Origin: Panonychus citri | Taxonomy: Eukaryota; Arthropoda; Arachnida; Trombidiformes; Tetranychidae | Length of the DNA stretch: 64,000 nucleotides | Direction: 5' to 3' | Assembly (NCBI RefSeq): GCF_014898815.1 | Contig: NW_026515541.1 | Coordinates: 2,790,001-2,854,000, forward strand | Part shown: positions 49,890-62,318 of the stretch, piece by piece | Numbering within the stretch: position 1 is the stretch's first letter | Layout: the number at the start of each line of letters is the position of its first letter | The notes under the pieces: model-generated | The model's input: only the letters and a program-made list of their open reading frames with translations | Told to the model about the DNA's origin: nothing | Database searches by the model: none | Translations under genes and position numbers: made by a program

Positions 49890-51681
49890 TTAAAATCTTG
49901 ATGACAATTTAAATGTACAAGGTTTAACTGGTTTCAATGTTAATGGAAAAATCCAATCAATTGAACTGTAATGTTGATTAACTTGTAATCTAAATTGTTT
50001 AACAATTAAGGTAATCACAATTTTCATCTCAATCAATGCGAGTCTATAGCCAATGCAGGTTCGAGGTCCAATCCCAAAGGGAAGGTAACAATTAGTTGGA
50101 ATTGATTGAATATTTTCAGATGACCAACGGTCAGGGTTAAATTTTTCTGGTTGAGGATAAACTTTTTCATTCCGATGAACTGAATAAACTGAAACTAAGT
50201 ATTCAGTTGATGGTGGTAGACAATTAACTTCGTCTAATTGAAATGAATCAACTCCAGTGTTTCTACCAAATATTATCAATGGTGAAAAAAGCCTTAGGCC
50301 TTCACGAATACAACAATCAAGGTAATTAAGTTGATTTAATTTATCCAAATCAAAGGTCCACTCGTTTTCCTGGTCATCACCAAAAACGTTAATCAATTCA
50401 TCATGAATACGTTTCTCGATTTCTGGTTCACTTGCTGTTAATCAAAAGCAAAAGGTTCTAATTACAATTAGCTCTCATCTCGACAATTTAACTCACCGAT
50501 ACAGATTAATGTCCATAAAATTGTTCGGACAGTTTCAAATCCAGCGAGGATGAAATTGTTGATTTCGTTTTCAATATCATTCGAGTAATTAAATTTTCCT
50601 CTTCATCATCAGGTAAATCATCTGGATCGTTATTCTGATTAAGATAAAGATTAACCAAATGAGAAAGTAGATTATCCTGAATGTGATTAGGCTTAATTGT
50701 TGAAAAGTTTTGTCACTTAAATCATCAGTTCCATCATGATGATGATTATTATTGTTCATTTTGATTGTGATCTAATTGCTTTTTGTCGGCAAATCTCTCG
50801 ATCGGTTACAGATTTAAATATCGATTCAAATATTAACACTTCACCATCTGACACGTAATTAATATATCGTTTCCAAATGAACTCAGGCCAAAAGTAGGGG
50901 GACATCGTCCGTTTGACCAAATGGACTGGAGCTTTATCGATAATCTTAAACAATTGGAAAGCCGAGCGTTCAAGTTGACCAGTTTTCGTTGAAACACCCA
51001 TTGCACATTCACAGATAACATTGAACGTGGTCAAGCTCAGATCATCAGTGAGATCGATCCAATCATCCAGATGACACTTTAACTTGTCCATCAATCGGTC
51101 AGCATGTTGGGACATAATTGGAATGAATTTCGATAACATTTTCGTTCGTAAATTAATCTCACCAATTTGACGAAAAGTTTTCCACTTTTTACCGGAGATC
51201 ATGAAAAGACCATCGGCCACTGGAGGTCGAGCTGCCAATTGGAATATCGTCTTAATATTAAAGATTTTAACTGTATTCTAAGGGAGAGAGAGAGAAAAAT
51301 AATCAACAACAATTAACTTAATCGTCGTTCTGATTGTTTATACTTCAACAAGACTTGGTTTCAAAATCCAAACCAAAGGTAAATATCCAATCCATAGAAC
51401 AAAATAATCTGAATCCTTAGTGTGTCGGTAGATTTGATTTAGAAATGATTTGCTTGTATCTATTTAAATTAGGGAAGTTGATTAGCAAACAATTAACTGA
51501 TTGTTTGTACTTATTTATTAGTCAGATGATCAAAGCCTTTGAACCAATCGCTTATTATGGTTACATAATCATTTAGGAAATTGTATGATGGATAAGAGTA
51601 AAAGTTTTCAACCATTCCGATAATCAACAATTAACTTGATCAAATAAATTGTTACGATTGTGATTAAAATAATTGAGATCA
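49890..51681 (-). pseudogene. Cytochrome P450 B, copy 1 (disrupted as sequenced)
   Basis: The exon layout equals that of the intact copy at 54238-56041: exon 1 (about 51681-51515), exon 2 51459-51344, exon 3 51277-50497 and exon 4 50434-49890. Exons 2 and 4 are intact, and exon 4 carries EGLR, FNPDRW and the heme loop PFGIGPRTCIG. Exon 1 has lost several single or double bases relative to copy 2, including the bases that formed its GT splice donor. Exon 3 has three 1-base losses near 50581, 50709 and 50758, and in-frame changes elsewhere. The damage sits mainly in homopolymers. Either the copy is decaying or these are uncorrected consensus errors in a near-identical repeat. If repaired by resequencing it would encode a P450 of about 538 residues. 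Confidence 0.85.
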
Positions 51682-52602
51682 TTTTGTTTGGTAATTTTTG
51701 TCGGTCGTTGATTAGATTTGATTAACAAAAAACAAAAGTTTACGAAAAATCAATCAAGTTAATCAAATTAACCCGTTGGTTTTTTAGATTCAAATGATTT
51801 AAAAAAATTTCCCTCTGCAATCAACATAATTAAATGTTAATTCTAGTTTAATTTAATAACAATTACTTAAGTAATTACCTTGATTTTTTGCCGCTCCTTT
51901 CACAACCTGTTTTATTAATTGTGATTGTTAAAAAGTTATTAACAATTAGTTGTTAATCATTCCCTAATCAATACTTAATCTTCACTGGTTATAAACATGA
52001 AGACATTTCCAATAACCTGAGAGCAATTAAATTAACTGAATTGAACAGTTAATTCAGTTATGATTCATTAGGCTTCAATTGTTAGTTAATTTGTTGGGAG
52101 GTTAATTTAATTGTTCAATCGGATTGGACAATTTTTGACAATTTCAATCTTTTTATACTTGATTTTAAATCATTGATTAGCTAAATTGTTGGGATGATTT
52201 ATTAACAGAAATTCAATAATTAATTCGTATACATTTAATTACTTTAACATCATAAGACGAGGAAGTCAATTTAATTGTTATATTACCTTTATCAATTCAG
52301 TTACTAATTGTGAACAAAAAACTATTTCTCGACTTTCACTAATAGTTAATAATTCACACTCAAATCAAGAATGGCAATTTAATGATTGTCAAGCTGATTC
52401 GAGATCCATTTATTTAATATAATTAATTATCTCTGGTTGACTTATAATTGTCAAGGTTAACACAATTAACTGTTTATATAATACTTGTGATCCATTTTAA
52501 ATTGAAACAATTATATAAAAGTCAATTTTAATCAAGCTTGGAAATTGTATCAATCAACTTAAATTCAGCTATTAATTTAATAACCAGGTTGATTTAATTT
52601 CG
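51682..52602. other. Spacer upstream of P450-B copy 1
   Basis: AT-rich DNA, the presumed P450-B promoter and upstream flank, repeated at 56042-56960 with a few small indels. It ends exactly at the duplication junction. Confidence 0.6.
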
Positions 52603-53697
52603 ACGTAAATATCAACAACTTTGGACAGAAATTATTCTCGATACAATTTGGTTTAATTAAATCAATATCATCTTTTTCATCGATCGTGTTATTATTTTGG
52701 GCATTGTCGCTCACTGACCTTTTCAAACTGTCGTCATCTTTACTGATTGTTGTTTCACCTTCAGATTTAAAGCCTAATTGTCTGGTCACTTCTCGTTTGA
52801 CCACATACTTGAATAATTTCTCAAGAACCTTTGACTGTCCGTCACTCATGTAATCAAGATATCGTGTCCAGGTGAATTCAGGCCACAAGAGCGGGTTGAA
52901 AGCTCTTAAAACAATATGCTTGGGAAATTGCAGCGTTACCTCAAATAATCGAAGAGCAGTTGATTCGAGTTTCGGTGATTCCGTTGAAATTCCCATTCCC
53001 GATTCGCAAATAACATTAAAAGTGGTCAGTCCAACTTCGTCATTGAAATCTGACCATTGGCCCTCTTCCAGTTTGTATAATTTATCGACCATTTTATCAC
53101 AATGATGAGACATAATTGGGAAAAACTTTTGTAACATTTTAGTTTTTAAATTGATCTCACTGATTTTACGAAATATTTTCCATTTTTTTTCATCGGACAT
53201 CATGAAAATGCCATTTCGAATTACCGGTAAAACTGCTGACATAAATATCGTCTTGATATTGTGAGCTTCGCCTTCTAAATATTGGTAAGCAATTTAGAAT
53301 TAATCAAATCATCAACAATCAAATTGTAATTCACAATCTTTACCTCAGCTAAATTTGGATTCTTAATGAAAAGCACAGGTATGAACGCGAGCCAAATGAC
53401 AAAGTAATCATCGTTTTTAGTTAATTGCAGAGCTCTACGGAAAAAAGATCTGCTTCCCCCTGTGAATTAATTGTCTTGATTAATTTCTCTGTGTAGTAAA
53501 TTGATTAAATTGATTAGATTGTACTTACATTTTTTAATCACTGCTTCAGGTCCACTGAAGTAAACCAGAACGTCACTAATTGTTACAGAATAAGATGGAT
53601 ACTTATAAAAGTGTCTCATCCAATTTCTGTAATCAATAATTAACTTTATCAAGTAGATTAAGATGATTGTCAATAAAATCCATGTAATGGTTAACAT
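52603..53697 (-). pseudogene. Truncated P450-A copy lacking the heme region
   Basis: The duplicate of the 5-prime part of P450-A: exon 1 53697-53529, exon 2 53459-53344 and exon 3 from 53274 to the junction at 52603. It lacks the end of exon 3 and all of exon 4, and so the I-helix, EGLR, the PERF-like motif and the heme Cys. It also has a 4-base loss at the start of exon 3 (near 53270) and a 1-base loss near 52630. It cannot make a working enzyme. Read-through past the junction gives only a few foreign residues before a stop. Confidence 0.92.
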
Positions 53698-54237
53698 GAT
53701 TGTTACCTAATTATTAACAATCCAATTGTTGATTCTAAAAAATCAACTGGTTGATTGAGTTAACACTATGGGCTTTCAATGACAAATGATCAGAGCTCAG
53801 GATGGAAAATTTTCCTGATTGTTGTTTAATTTGTATTTGATTGTTTGTGTTTAATTTTGTTTACGACAAACGAAAAAGACAATTAAACTGTTGATAATTG
53901 TGATCAATGGTTAAATTGTTGTTGAGACAATTTAGCCTTAAGGGTATTTGTCTTTTTTCTGATTAACTTTTCATAACTTTCAGATTAAGTTAATTGTTGA
54001 TCATTAGAGTTAATTAACTTCAAATCATATTTCACTTATTAAAATTATTCAAGTAAAATGATTAAATTTTAATTGTTTGTCTCTTTTTCAATGATACAAA
54101 CTACAATGTAAAATGTATAAATTGTTTTAAATTGAGAGATTGGGAAATCTTGATTGATAATCAAAGGTAAATGATGTTAAACAATTGCAAACAATCATGG
54201 TTGAATTAAATTGTTTTATTGTATTTTAAGGTTTAAT

Positions 54238-56041
54238 TTAAAATCTTGATGACAATTTAAATGTACAAGGTTTAACTGGTTTCAATGTTAATGGAAAAAT
54301 CCAATCAATTGAACTGTAATGTTGATTAACTTGTAATCTAAATTGTTTAACAATTAAGGTAATCACAATTTTCATCTCAATCAATGCGAGTCTAAAGCCA
54401 ATGCAGGTTCGAGGTCCAATCCCAAAGGGAAGGTAACAATTAGTTGGAATTGATTGAATATTTTCAGATGACCAACGGTCAGGGTTAAATTTTTCTGGTT
54501 GAGGATAAACTTTTTCATTCCGATGAACTGAATAAACTGAAACTAAGTATTCAGTTGATGATGGTAGACAATTAACTTCGTCTAATTGAAATGAATCAAC
54601 TCCAGTGTTTCTACCAAATATTATCAATGGTGAAAAAAGCCTTAGGCCTTCACGAATACAACAATCAAGGTAATTAAGTTGATTTAATTTATCCAAATCA
54701 AAGGTCCACTCGTTTTCCTGGTCATCACCAAAAACGTTAATCAATTCATCATGAATACGTTTCTCGATTTCTGGTTCACTTGCTGTTAATCAAAAGCAAA
54801 AGGTTCTAATTACAATTAGCTGTTTCTCATCTCGACAATTTAACTCACCGATACAGATTAATGTCCATAAAATTGCCGTTCGGACAGTTTCAAATCCAGC
54901 GAGGATGAAATTGTTGATTTCGTTTTCAATATCATTCGGAGTAATTAAATTTTCCTCTTCATCATCAGGTAAATCATCTGGATCGTTATTCTGATTAAGA
55001 TAAAGATTAACCAAATGAGAAAGTAGATTATCCTGAATGTGATTAGGCTTAATTGTTGAAAAGTTTTTGTCACTTAAATCATCAGTTCCATCATGATGAT
55101 GATTATTATTGTTCATTTTTGATTGTGATCTAATTGCTTTTTGTCGGCAAATCTCTCGATCGGTTACAGATTTAAATATCGATTCAAATATTAACACTTC
55201 ACCATCTGACACGTAATTAATATATCGTTTCCAAATGAACTCAGGCCAAAAGTAGGGGGACATCGTCCGTTTGACCAAATGGACTGGAGCTTTATCGATA
55301 ATCTTAAACAATTGGAAAGCCGAGCGTTCAAGTTGACCAGTTTTCGTTGAAACACCCATTGCACATTCACAGATAACATTGAACGTGGTCAAGCTCAGAT
55401 CATCAGTGAGATCGATCCAATCATCGAGATGACACTTGTCCATCAATCGGTCAGCATGTTGGGACATAATTGGAATGAATTTCGATAACATTTTCGTTCG
55501 TAAATTAATCTCACCAATTTGACGAAAAGTTTTCCACTTTTTACCGGAGATCATGAAAAGACCATCGGCCACTGGAGGTCGAGCTGCCAATTGGAATATC
55601 GTCTTAATATTAAAGATTTTAACTGTATTCTAAGGGAGAGAGAGAGAAAAGTAATCAACAACAATTAACTTAATCGTCGTTCTGATTGTTTATACTTCAA
55701 CAAGACTTGGTTTCAAAATCCAAACCAAAGGTAAATATCCAATCCATAGGACAAAATAATCTGAATCCTTAGTGTGTCGGTAGATTTGATTTAGAAATGA
55801 TTTGCTTGTATCTATTTAAATTAGGGAAGTTGATTAGCAAACAATTAACTGATTGTTTGTACTTACATTTATTAGTCAGATGATCAAAGCCTTTGAACCA
55901 ATCGCTTATTATGGTTACATAATCATTTAGGGAAATTGTATATGATGGATAAGAGTAAAAGTTTTTCAACCAATTCCGATAATCAACAATTAACTTGATC
56001 AAATAAATTGTTACGATTGTGATTAAAATAATTGAGATCAT
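54238..56041 (-). CDS. Cytochrome P450 B, copy 2 (intact)
   Basis: Four exons, 56041-55867, 55811-55696, 55629-54849 and 54782-54238, give 538 residues with the same intron positions and phases as P450-A, so A and B are old tandem paralogs. The membrane anchor is SIILITIVTIYLIKLIV. Further motifs are the C-helix WKTFR, I-helix AGFETVRT, K-helix EGLR, FNPDRW and the heme loop PFGIGPRTCIG. It is an ER-bound monooxygenase of CYP3-clan style; the substrate is unknown. A variable His/Asn/Asp-rich insert precedes the I-helix, as in P450-A. Relative to copy 1, exon 4 differs by very few substitutions (for example Pro to Ser near 54560 and Tyr to Phe in the helix after the heme loop). This is the only P450-B copy that reads through. 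Confidence 0.93.
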
Positions 56042-57407
56042 TTTGTTTGGTAATTTTTGTCGGTCGTTGATTAGATTTGATTAACAAAAAACAAAAGTTT
56101 ACGAAAAATCAATCAAGTTAATCAAATTAACCCGTTGGTTTTTTAGATTCAAATGATTTAAAAAAATTTCCCTCTGCAATCAACATAATTAAATGTTAAT
56201 TCTAGTTTAATTTAATAACAATTACTTAAGTAATTACCTTGATTTTTTGCCGCTCCTTTCACAACCTGTTTTATTAATTGTGATTGTTAAAAAGTTATTA
56301 ACAATTAGTTGTTAATCATTCCTAATCAATTTAATCTTCACTGGTTATAAAACAAGACATTTCCAATAACCTGAGAATTAAATTAACTGAATTGAACAGT
56401 TAATTCATTATGATTCATTAGGCTAATTGTTAGTTAATTTGTTGGGAGGTTAATTTAATTGTTCAATCGGATTGGACAATTTTTGACAATTTCAATCTTT
56501 TTATACTTGATTTTAAATCATTGATTAGCTAAATTGTTGGGATGATTTATTAACAGAAATTCAATAATTAATTCGTATACATTTAATTACTTTAACATCA
56601 TAAGACGAGGAAGTCAATTTAATTGTTATATTACCTTTTTTCTTATTAATTCAGTTACTAATTGTGAACAAAAAACTATTTCTCGACTTTCACTAATAGT
56701 TAATAATTCACAATCAAATCAAGAATGGCAATTTAATGATTGATTGTCAAGCTGATTCGAGATCCATTTATTTAAAATGATTAATTATCTCTGGTTGACT
56801 TATAATTGTCAAGGTTAACACAATTAACTGTTTATATAATACTTGTGATCCATTTTAAATTGAAACAATTACATAAAAGTCAATTTTAATCAAGCTTGGA
56901 AATTGTATCAATCAACTTAAATTCAGCTATTAATTTAATAACCAGGTTGATTTAATTTCGGATTACTGTTTAATTTCATTGGAACAATTTATTTTTTCTT
57001 TAATCATTAATCATTTGTAAACAATAAATTGTTACAAGCGACGTCGTTCAAAGTTTGTCAGCTCAACAATTTCAATTTTCCGCTAATTTTTTTGTCGGCT
57101 TGAGGTTCACTTGTATATCGTCTTACCCATAAAAAACACCAACGTCCTCTAATTTGCACCTTTATTATTGACCAAAAAGTGTAACCTATTATTTTGTCGA
57201 TTAATTAACCTGTTAATTAATCAAATTAATTTGAATTCGATTCTTTTTTGAAAGCGCCACTACTTTTGAGCCGAACAAAAAATCAGCTAAATGTTGATGT
57301 TTTGAGCTGACGGACACTTGTACTGTCTTAACGTTAATTGTTTCTCTTGATTTGTTTTTCTATTTTGTTAATCAGTGGATTGATATTTTCTAGGTACATT
57401 TATAGAC
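56042..57407. other. Spacer between P450-B copy 2 and COX8 copy 2
   Basis: Up to 56960 this is the second copy of the P450-B upstream flank. After that the DNA is unique and leads to the COX8 copy 2 promoter and an intron whose acceptor ends at 57393. No other gene is seen. Confidence 0.55.
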
Positions 57408-57683
57408 ATGAATTCCTTGGTACGTAGTGTGATTAATCAAAGGACTTTGAAAGGCCTACAAATGATCCAGAAGCGAGGTTACTCTTATCCGTATGGAAAT
57501 AAATTCTTGATCACTCCACCTCGGACTCCAGTTTCGGTTACCGAAAGATGTGTTTGGTTTTCTGTGCTTTTTATTTCGGTAACTTCGGTACCAGCATGGA
57601 TTCTGTACCATCTTCGTCTGTACCGTAATCAATCGTACAATGATTGGATCGAGTATCAAAATAGATGGTCAAGTAAAGATTAA
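57408..57683 (+). CDS. COX8: COX8-like cytochrome c oxidase subunit, copy 2
   Basis: 91 residues, identical to copy 1 (46296-46571) except Asp to Glu in the tail (NDWIEYQ). The nucleotide sequence differs at only a handful of codon positions. The same acceptor (TTTTCTAG|GTACATT) sits 15 bp upstream of the ATG, and the intron before it is recognisably related but shortened by deletions. The 3-prime flanks diverge right after the stop. This is a true gene duplicate, not a processed copy, placed as an inverted pair around the P450 cluster. It has the mitochondrial presequence-like N-terminus and the single PAWILYHLRLYR membrane span of COX8. Both copies look functional. Confidence 0.65.
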   Translation: MNSLVRSVINQRTLKGLQMIQKRGYSYPYGNKFLITPPRTPVSVTERCVWFSVLFISVTSVPAWILYHLRLYRNQSYNDWIEYQNRWSSKD

Positions 57684-58698
57684 TCATAATCTTACTAATC
57701 CTGAACAATTTTTTTCCTCATTAATCATTTGAAAACAATAAATTGTTTCTCATCAGTGAGTTTGTTTTACGCTTTAAATTGTTTGAGCTTTTTTTCTCAT
57801 TGTGATTACATTTTAATTGTTACAATTATTACAAGATAATTAAAAAAAACGTAACTAGTAAAGAACAATTAAGAAACTGATTAATGTGATATTTCAATTG
57901 TTGATGATGATTGACAATGATTTGGGTCGTTTTTTTTTAAATAACAAGGTAAGTATTACATTGTCTTTGATTTAATTTGGTTCATATGACAATGAAAATT
58001 GTTGTTGTTGGTGGTTTGAGATGATGATTAAGTAAAGGTGATGGTGATGGTGGTGGTGGGTAATTGAAGGTGGGAATCAGGGAGATGATAATAGTTAATT
58101 TTGAATCCAGAATCAATGGCCAATCAATTTGTTTTTATCCATCATTTTGTGATGATGTTAAATGTAATATATATGAAAAAAAAACAAAAGGAAAGATGTT
58201 GATAACATCTTGTAATATAATAGTAATTAGTTAATAGTAACAAAAGGTTTTCCTTGGTGGTGATAATTAATAATCAACGAGACAGAATCATGGTAATCAT
58301 TAATAATAATAGTAATTGAATTAAGGAAGGAAAGAAATCATATTTGTATTTGTAAAATCATTTCTTTTCACATTTACTTAATGAGAGGAAACTCTAAGTA
58401 AGCAAATCTGAAGGTGGAAGAGGGAAAAGATGACAAAGAAACAAGGGTGAGATTGAGGGAGAAAGAGATAGATGAGAGAGTGGGTGGAAAATGATAACAA
58501 CGATGGCAAGATGCTAGGAAAAGAGATGATGATAAGATAGAAAAAAAAAAAAGATGAAGAGGAGGGTGAAAACAAGATTAAGAAGAAAAGGAAGAATTGA
58601 ATAAGGAATCAGAGGGAAGAGGAGATTGAAGATTATGATGATAAATCCTGGATGAAGATGAATTAGTTGAAATTGTCTAAAAAAGGCTATGGAAGGGA
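57684..58698. other. Convergent spacer COX8 copy 2 / DIP2
   Basis: AT-rich, then purine-rich (58030-58680) DNA holding the DIP2 3-prime UTR. Open frames on the minus strand here are low-complexity Phe/Ser/Leu and not supported. Confidence 0.55.
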
Positions 58699-59983
58699 TC
58701 ACATGTTGTAGGCGACATAAATTGGATCCAATTGATCGGCAAGGAAACCATCTCGAAGGTGCATCCTTTGTTTTTCTCCACGACTGTTGATCGGTACAAC
58801 TCCTGGATCTACGACAACAACCACCCCGACAATCATTTGGTGCTCCTCGAGAACCACATTGGTCACTAATGGTACCAAATCTAGAGCTTCGTTTTCATTA
58901 CCGTCCAATTCAACTACAACAACTAACAAGTTTGTCCAAGTGAAAATTGCACTAAATTGATGTAAAAAAAAGAGAAGTAACAAAAAAAACAATAATTAAT
59001 AATAATAATTGAAACGGAAAATAGTAAACAAATTAAACTTCATCCGGTTTATAATTGCATGGAAGAAGTAAAAAAAAAACAAACACGGAATCACAGATTA
59101 ATAAATTAAAATTAATGACGATAAATTGCAATTCTTACCATTCAGCAATCTTTTTATGACACCTTAAAACGCTGTTTTCAATATCAATCGGATGATATCT
59201 CATCCCACGTAGCATGATAGTCTCATCCAGAGCTCCAACAACAAATATGGCATCATGAAGTTCTGCAAGTTGTAGAAACAAAATAAACAATAAATTAGTG
59301 AAAATTAGTAAACAAATAAATAACTAGATTAACATAAATCAAGACTAAAGTTAATCTTTTCCAAAGGGTTTAGATTAACGAGTGGAAATCGGTGGTAATT
59401 CATCAGTGAGAATTATTTTATTTTTTATTATTTTCTCTTTACCTCCATCAGCTTGAACAGATTCAGTTCGCCTAAGGAAACCCAAATAACCCGTTCTTGC
59501 ATAAACTTGTGAAGTGTCACCAGTTGTAAGACGAGCGTTGAAATGATCATTTTGTAGTCCATCTTCACCGTAAACGGTAAAATAACCACTTGCTGAATGT
59601 GGAGCTTGAACCCAAATTTCACCTAAATTAGTATCGCCACAATGTCCACGAGTTTCTGGATTAGCGATTATTACTTTGACTCCAGGTAAAAGTTTACCCG
59701 ATTCCATGAGACATAGACTATGTGGTGCACCTCTTTCGACAAGGGTAACCCGATCATTTCGAAGTGCCCTCATGTCGACATAAACGGTTGTTGGATCAGG
59801 ACTGGACGCTCCTTGTAAACAAAGGGCGACATTTACACGACATCCAAAAGAAGTACTAACAGCTCTCGTTGAAAGACCAAGGGAGGAAAATAATTTCGAA
59901 AATGAATTGGTTAATGAAACTCGAGGCCGCTCTTCGGCGACAATTACACAAGTTCGTACACAGGCCAGATTTACACCTCGTTG
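58699..59983 (-). CDS. DIP2: Disco-interacting protein 2, C-terminal exons (partial)
   Basis: Three exons, 59983-59443, 59262-59139 and 58951-58699, join in frame (phases 1 and 2) to give the last about 306 residues. The sequence is strongly conserved: GVNLACVRTCVIVAEERPR, YVDMRALRNDRVTLVERG, GEIWVQAPHSASGY, ARTGYLGFLRRTE, RGMRYHPIDIE, FTWTNLLVVVVELDG, NVVLEEH, DPGVVPINSRGEKQRMHLRD and the terminal DQLDPIYVAYNM. This is the second adenylate-forming (AMP-binding-like) domain of DIP2, a protein of about 1500 residues linked to neuron branching and lipid (diacylglycerol) metabolism. The 5-prime exons, including the DMAP1-binding and first AMP-binding domains, are not seen here; they must lie beyond a long intron. 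Confidence 0.96.
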
Positions 59984-62275
59984 CTATAATATAGAAAGTA
60001 AAAATAAATAAATTTATTAATTATTGAAAACAAAGATACAATCAAATTGAACAAAGACCCGGAAGGAAAGCAGATATCAAAATATAATCATAATTATCAT
60101 CCTCATCATCACCGTCATCATAATAACATCCAAAAAAGGTAGGAAGATACATTTCAAAGTCAAAAGCAGATTCGATCATGAAAAAAATAGATATAAATAG
60201 AATTGTAATTTAAACCCAATCTTAATCATCTTTAATCAACATGCAAACAAACACAAAGTGATAATAACTATTATACACATTGTATACGAAATTTGTGTTG
60301 TGTCAAGGATAAGATTAAATTGTTGTATATTCTTGATAATTCAGTCACTTGTAAAGTGTCAATTTAAATTAATAACATTTGATTAGAATTAGAAATCAAA
60401 CAATAAAGAATAAGATTCAACTTGTATTCACCAATTAAGCATAACCTTTAACACTCAAAGTGGATAATAATGTTAATCTATCAATGAAAGAGTTACCAGG
60501 AAAATCATTTGCCTGAAAGATTGACAATCATTATCATCTAATTGATAACTGCAAAAATTGAACTTTTCATCCTCTTCTTTTGTTTAGAATTGTTTTTATT
60601 TTTTCATCTTCGTTATCATCACAATCATCATCATCATCATCTGCTGTTACTACTCCATCTTCCAAGTTTTTTACACGGAAACAAGTAATATCTTTGAATG
60701 GAAGCATTTCTCAAGTGAATAACAGATGATGATTATGATGATGATGAGATGATAATGATGAATCATCCAGGTAGAATCAAGATTAAGGTTATGAAGGTCA
60801 GCGATCTATTAATTAGCCTCAGGGAGAATGGGGGAAATTTTCTCATGTTGATATTTTACTTTTCTTAATATCGGTTGAAAAAGATGATGATAACTCTTAC
60901 TTAAAGAATCAAAGAATTCAAAGTGACTCATTTCTTATTAACTTTCAATTTAAAACTGATCAATCTAATTATTAATAAAATAGCAAAAACTAATTGGGTC
61001 GACTAATAACCTTTTCCGACAATTAAGATAAATTGAAATGAATTTTACAAAATTAATTATAGCTGAAAACTGTCAAGATAATTATCTTCAATATGTTATT
61101 GTTATTAGAAACTATTAATTATCAGAATAGTGTTAATCAACTAATTGGCTTTTCTCATTCAACTTGCTACTCTTGAACTTATCAAGTAAATGGTAATAGA
61201 GATGAAGATCAGAAATGGGATGAGGATGAGGATGAAGATGGAGGTAGAGGGAGAGAGAGAGAAGGCAAGTGAAAGTCGATTGATCGATCAATTTAAATTG
61301 CTTATCTAAGAAAAAAGAAACAAGATAAAAAAGAGAGAAGATAAAACGATGACTATTACATCAACTATTGCTTAGATTTCTCTTCTTTCTCTCATCTTCT
61401 TCATCTTTTCTTTTTCTAACACAGTGACGATGATGGAGATGATAATAAAGCAGAGAGAGAGAGAGAATGTCTAATAAAAAAGTTCAAGATATAACCTTAA
61501 GCCATCAAAAAGAATCTCTTTTTTAAGAGGTTCCAAGTTAATCTCATAAGGTTTTGTGGTCCCAGTGTTGAGATTTTGTTGTTTTCATTATCAACCATTG
61601 ACATTTAACCGAGAACGTGAAAGTATCAGTTGGATATACAAAAAAAAGAAAGATGATAGAAAATGATTAAGTTTTAGATGGATTAATTTAATGAATTATC
61701 ATCTTAATCATGATGATGGGGCTACGAGATGGACACAGACAGAGAAATGGAAACAAGTTAATGAGTTACCAAAAGTTAATCAAGGTGAATACTGCAATCA
61801 ATTGACCTCAAGTTTTAGATTGTTAATTATTTTGCTTTCTTAATTATAACCTTCAAGGTGAAAGGGATGAGTTGCTGTTTAAGTTGTTGATTAAGTTCAT
61901 CTAATCCAGTTCCATCATCATCACTTATCATTATCAGGGTGAGTAACAGGAATCATGGATTAGATAACACCTCAACCATATGACCAAAAGAAGGAGGAAG
62001 ATGAGGAAGACATTTTTTCACTCTTAAAATGATGATAAGATGCTACTACCATCTAATGATGATGAGATTCTCCCCGTTACCTTGATTTACCTGAATTGAC
62101 AACAAGCGAAATTTAATGAAACAACTTTGCATTTAAACTTTTATTGTAGTGATGATCAAGTTGCAATTAACTATTTATTAGCTAATATTAACTTGTTACA
62201 CCTTATTTTATCATCTCTTACGTGAAGTGAAAACGCATCAAGAATCTTAGCAATAATGATGATTTACTTTCACTC

Positions 62276-62280
<5 letters not shown>

Positions 62281-62314
<34 letters not shown>
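62281..62314. repeat. (CT)n microsatellite
   Basis: A pure CT tract of about 34 bp within the presumed DIP2 intron. Confidence 0.9.

Positions 62315-62318
<4 letters not shown>

Larger units (their letters stand above)
48235..52602. repeat. Tandem duplication, unit 1 (about 4.37 kb)
   Basis: The sequence from inside P450-A exon 3 through P450-B copy 1 and its upstream spacer is repeated directly as 52603-56960. The junction reads TTTAATTTCG|ACGTAAATATC. A single G is shared by both parent ends, so there is essentially no microhomology. Outside the borders the two flanks are unrelated. Confidence 0.93.
52603..56960. repeat. Tandem duplication, unit 2 (about 4.36 kb)
   Basis: The direct repeat of 48235-52602. 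The right border is sharp: after 56960 the sequence (GATTACTGTTT...) no longer matches the sequence that follows unit 1. Differences between units are mainly 1-4 base indels, with few substitutions. Confidence 0.93.
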
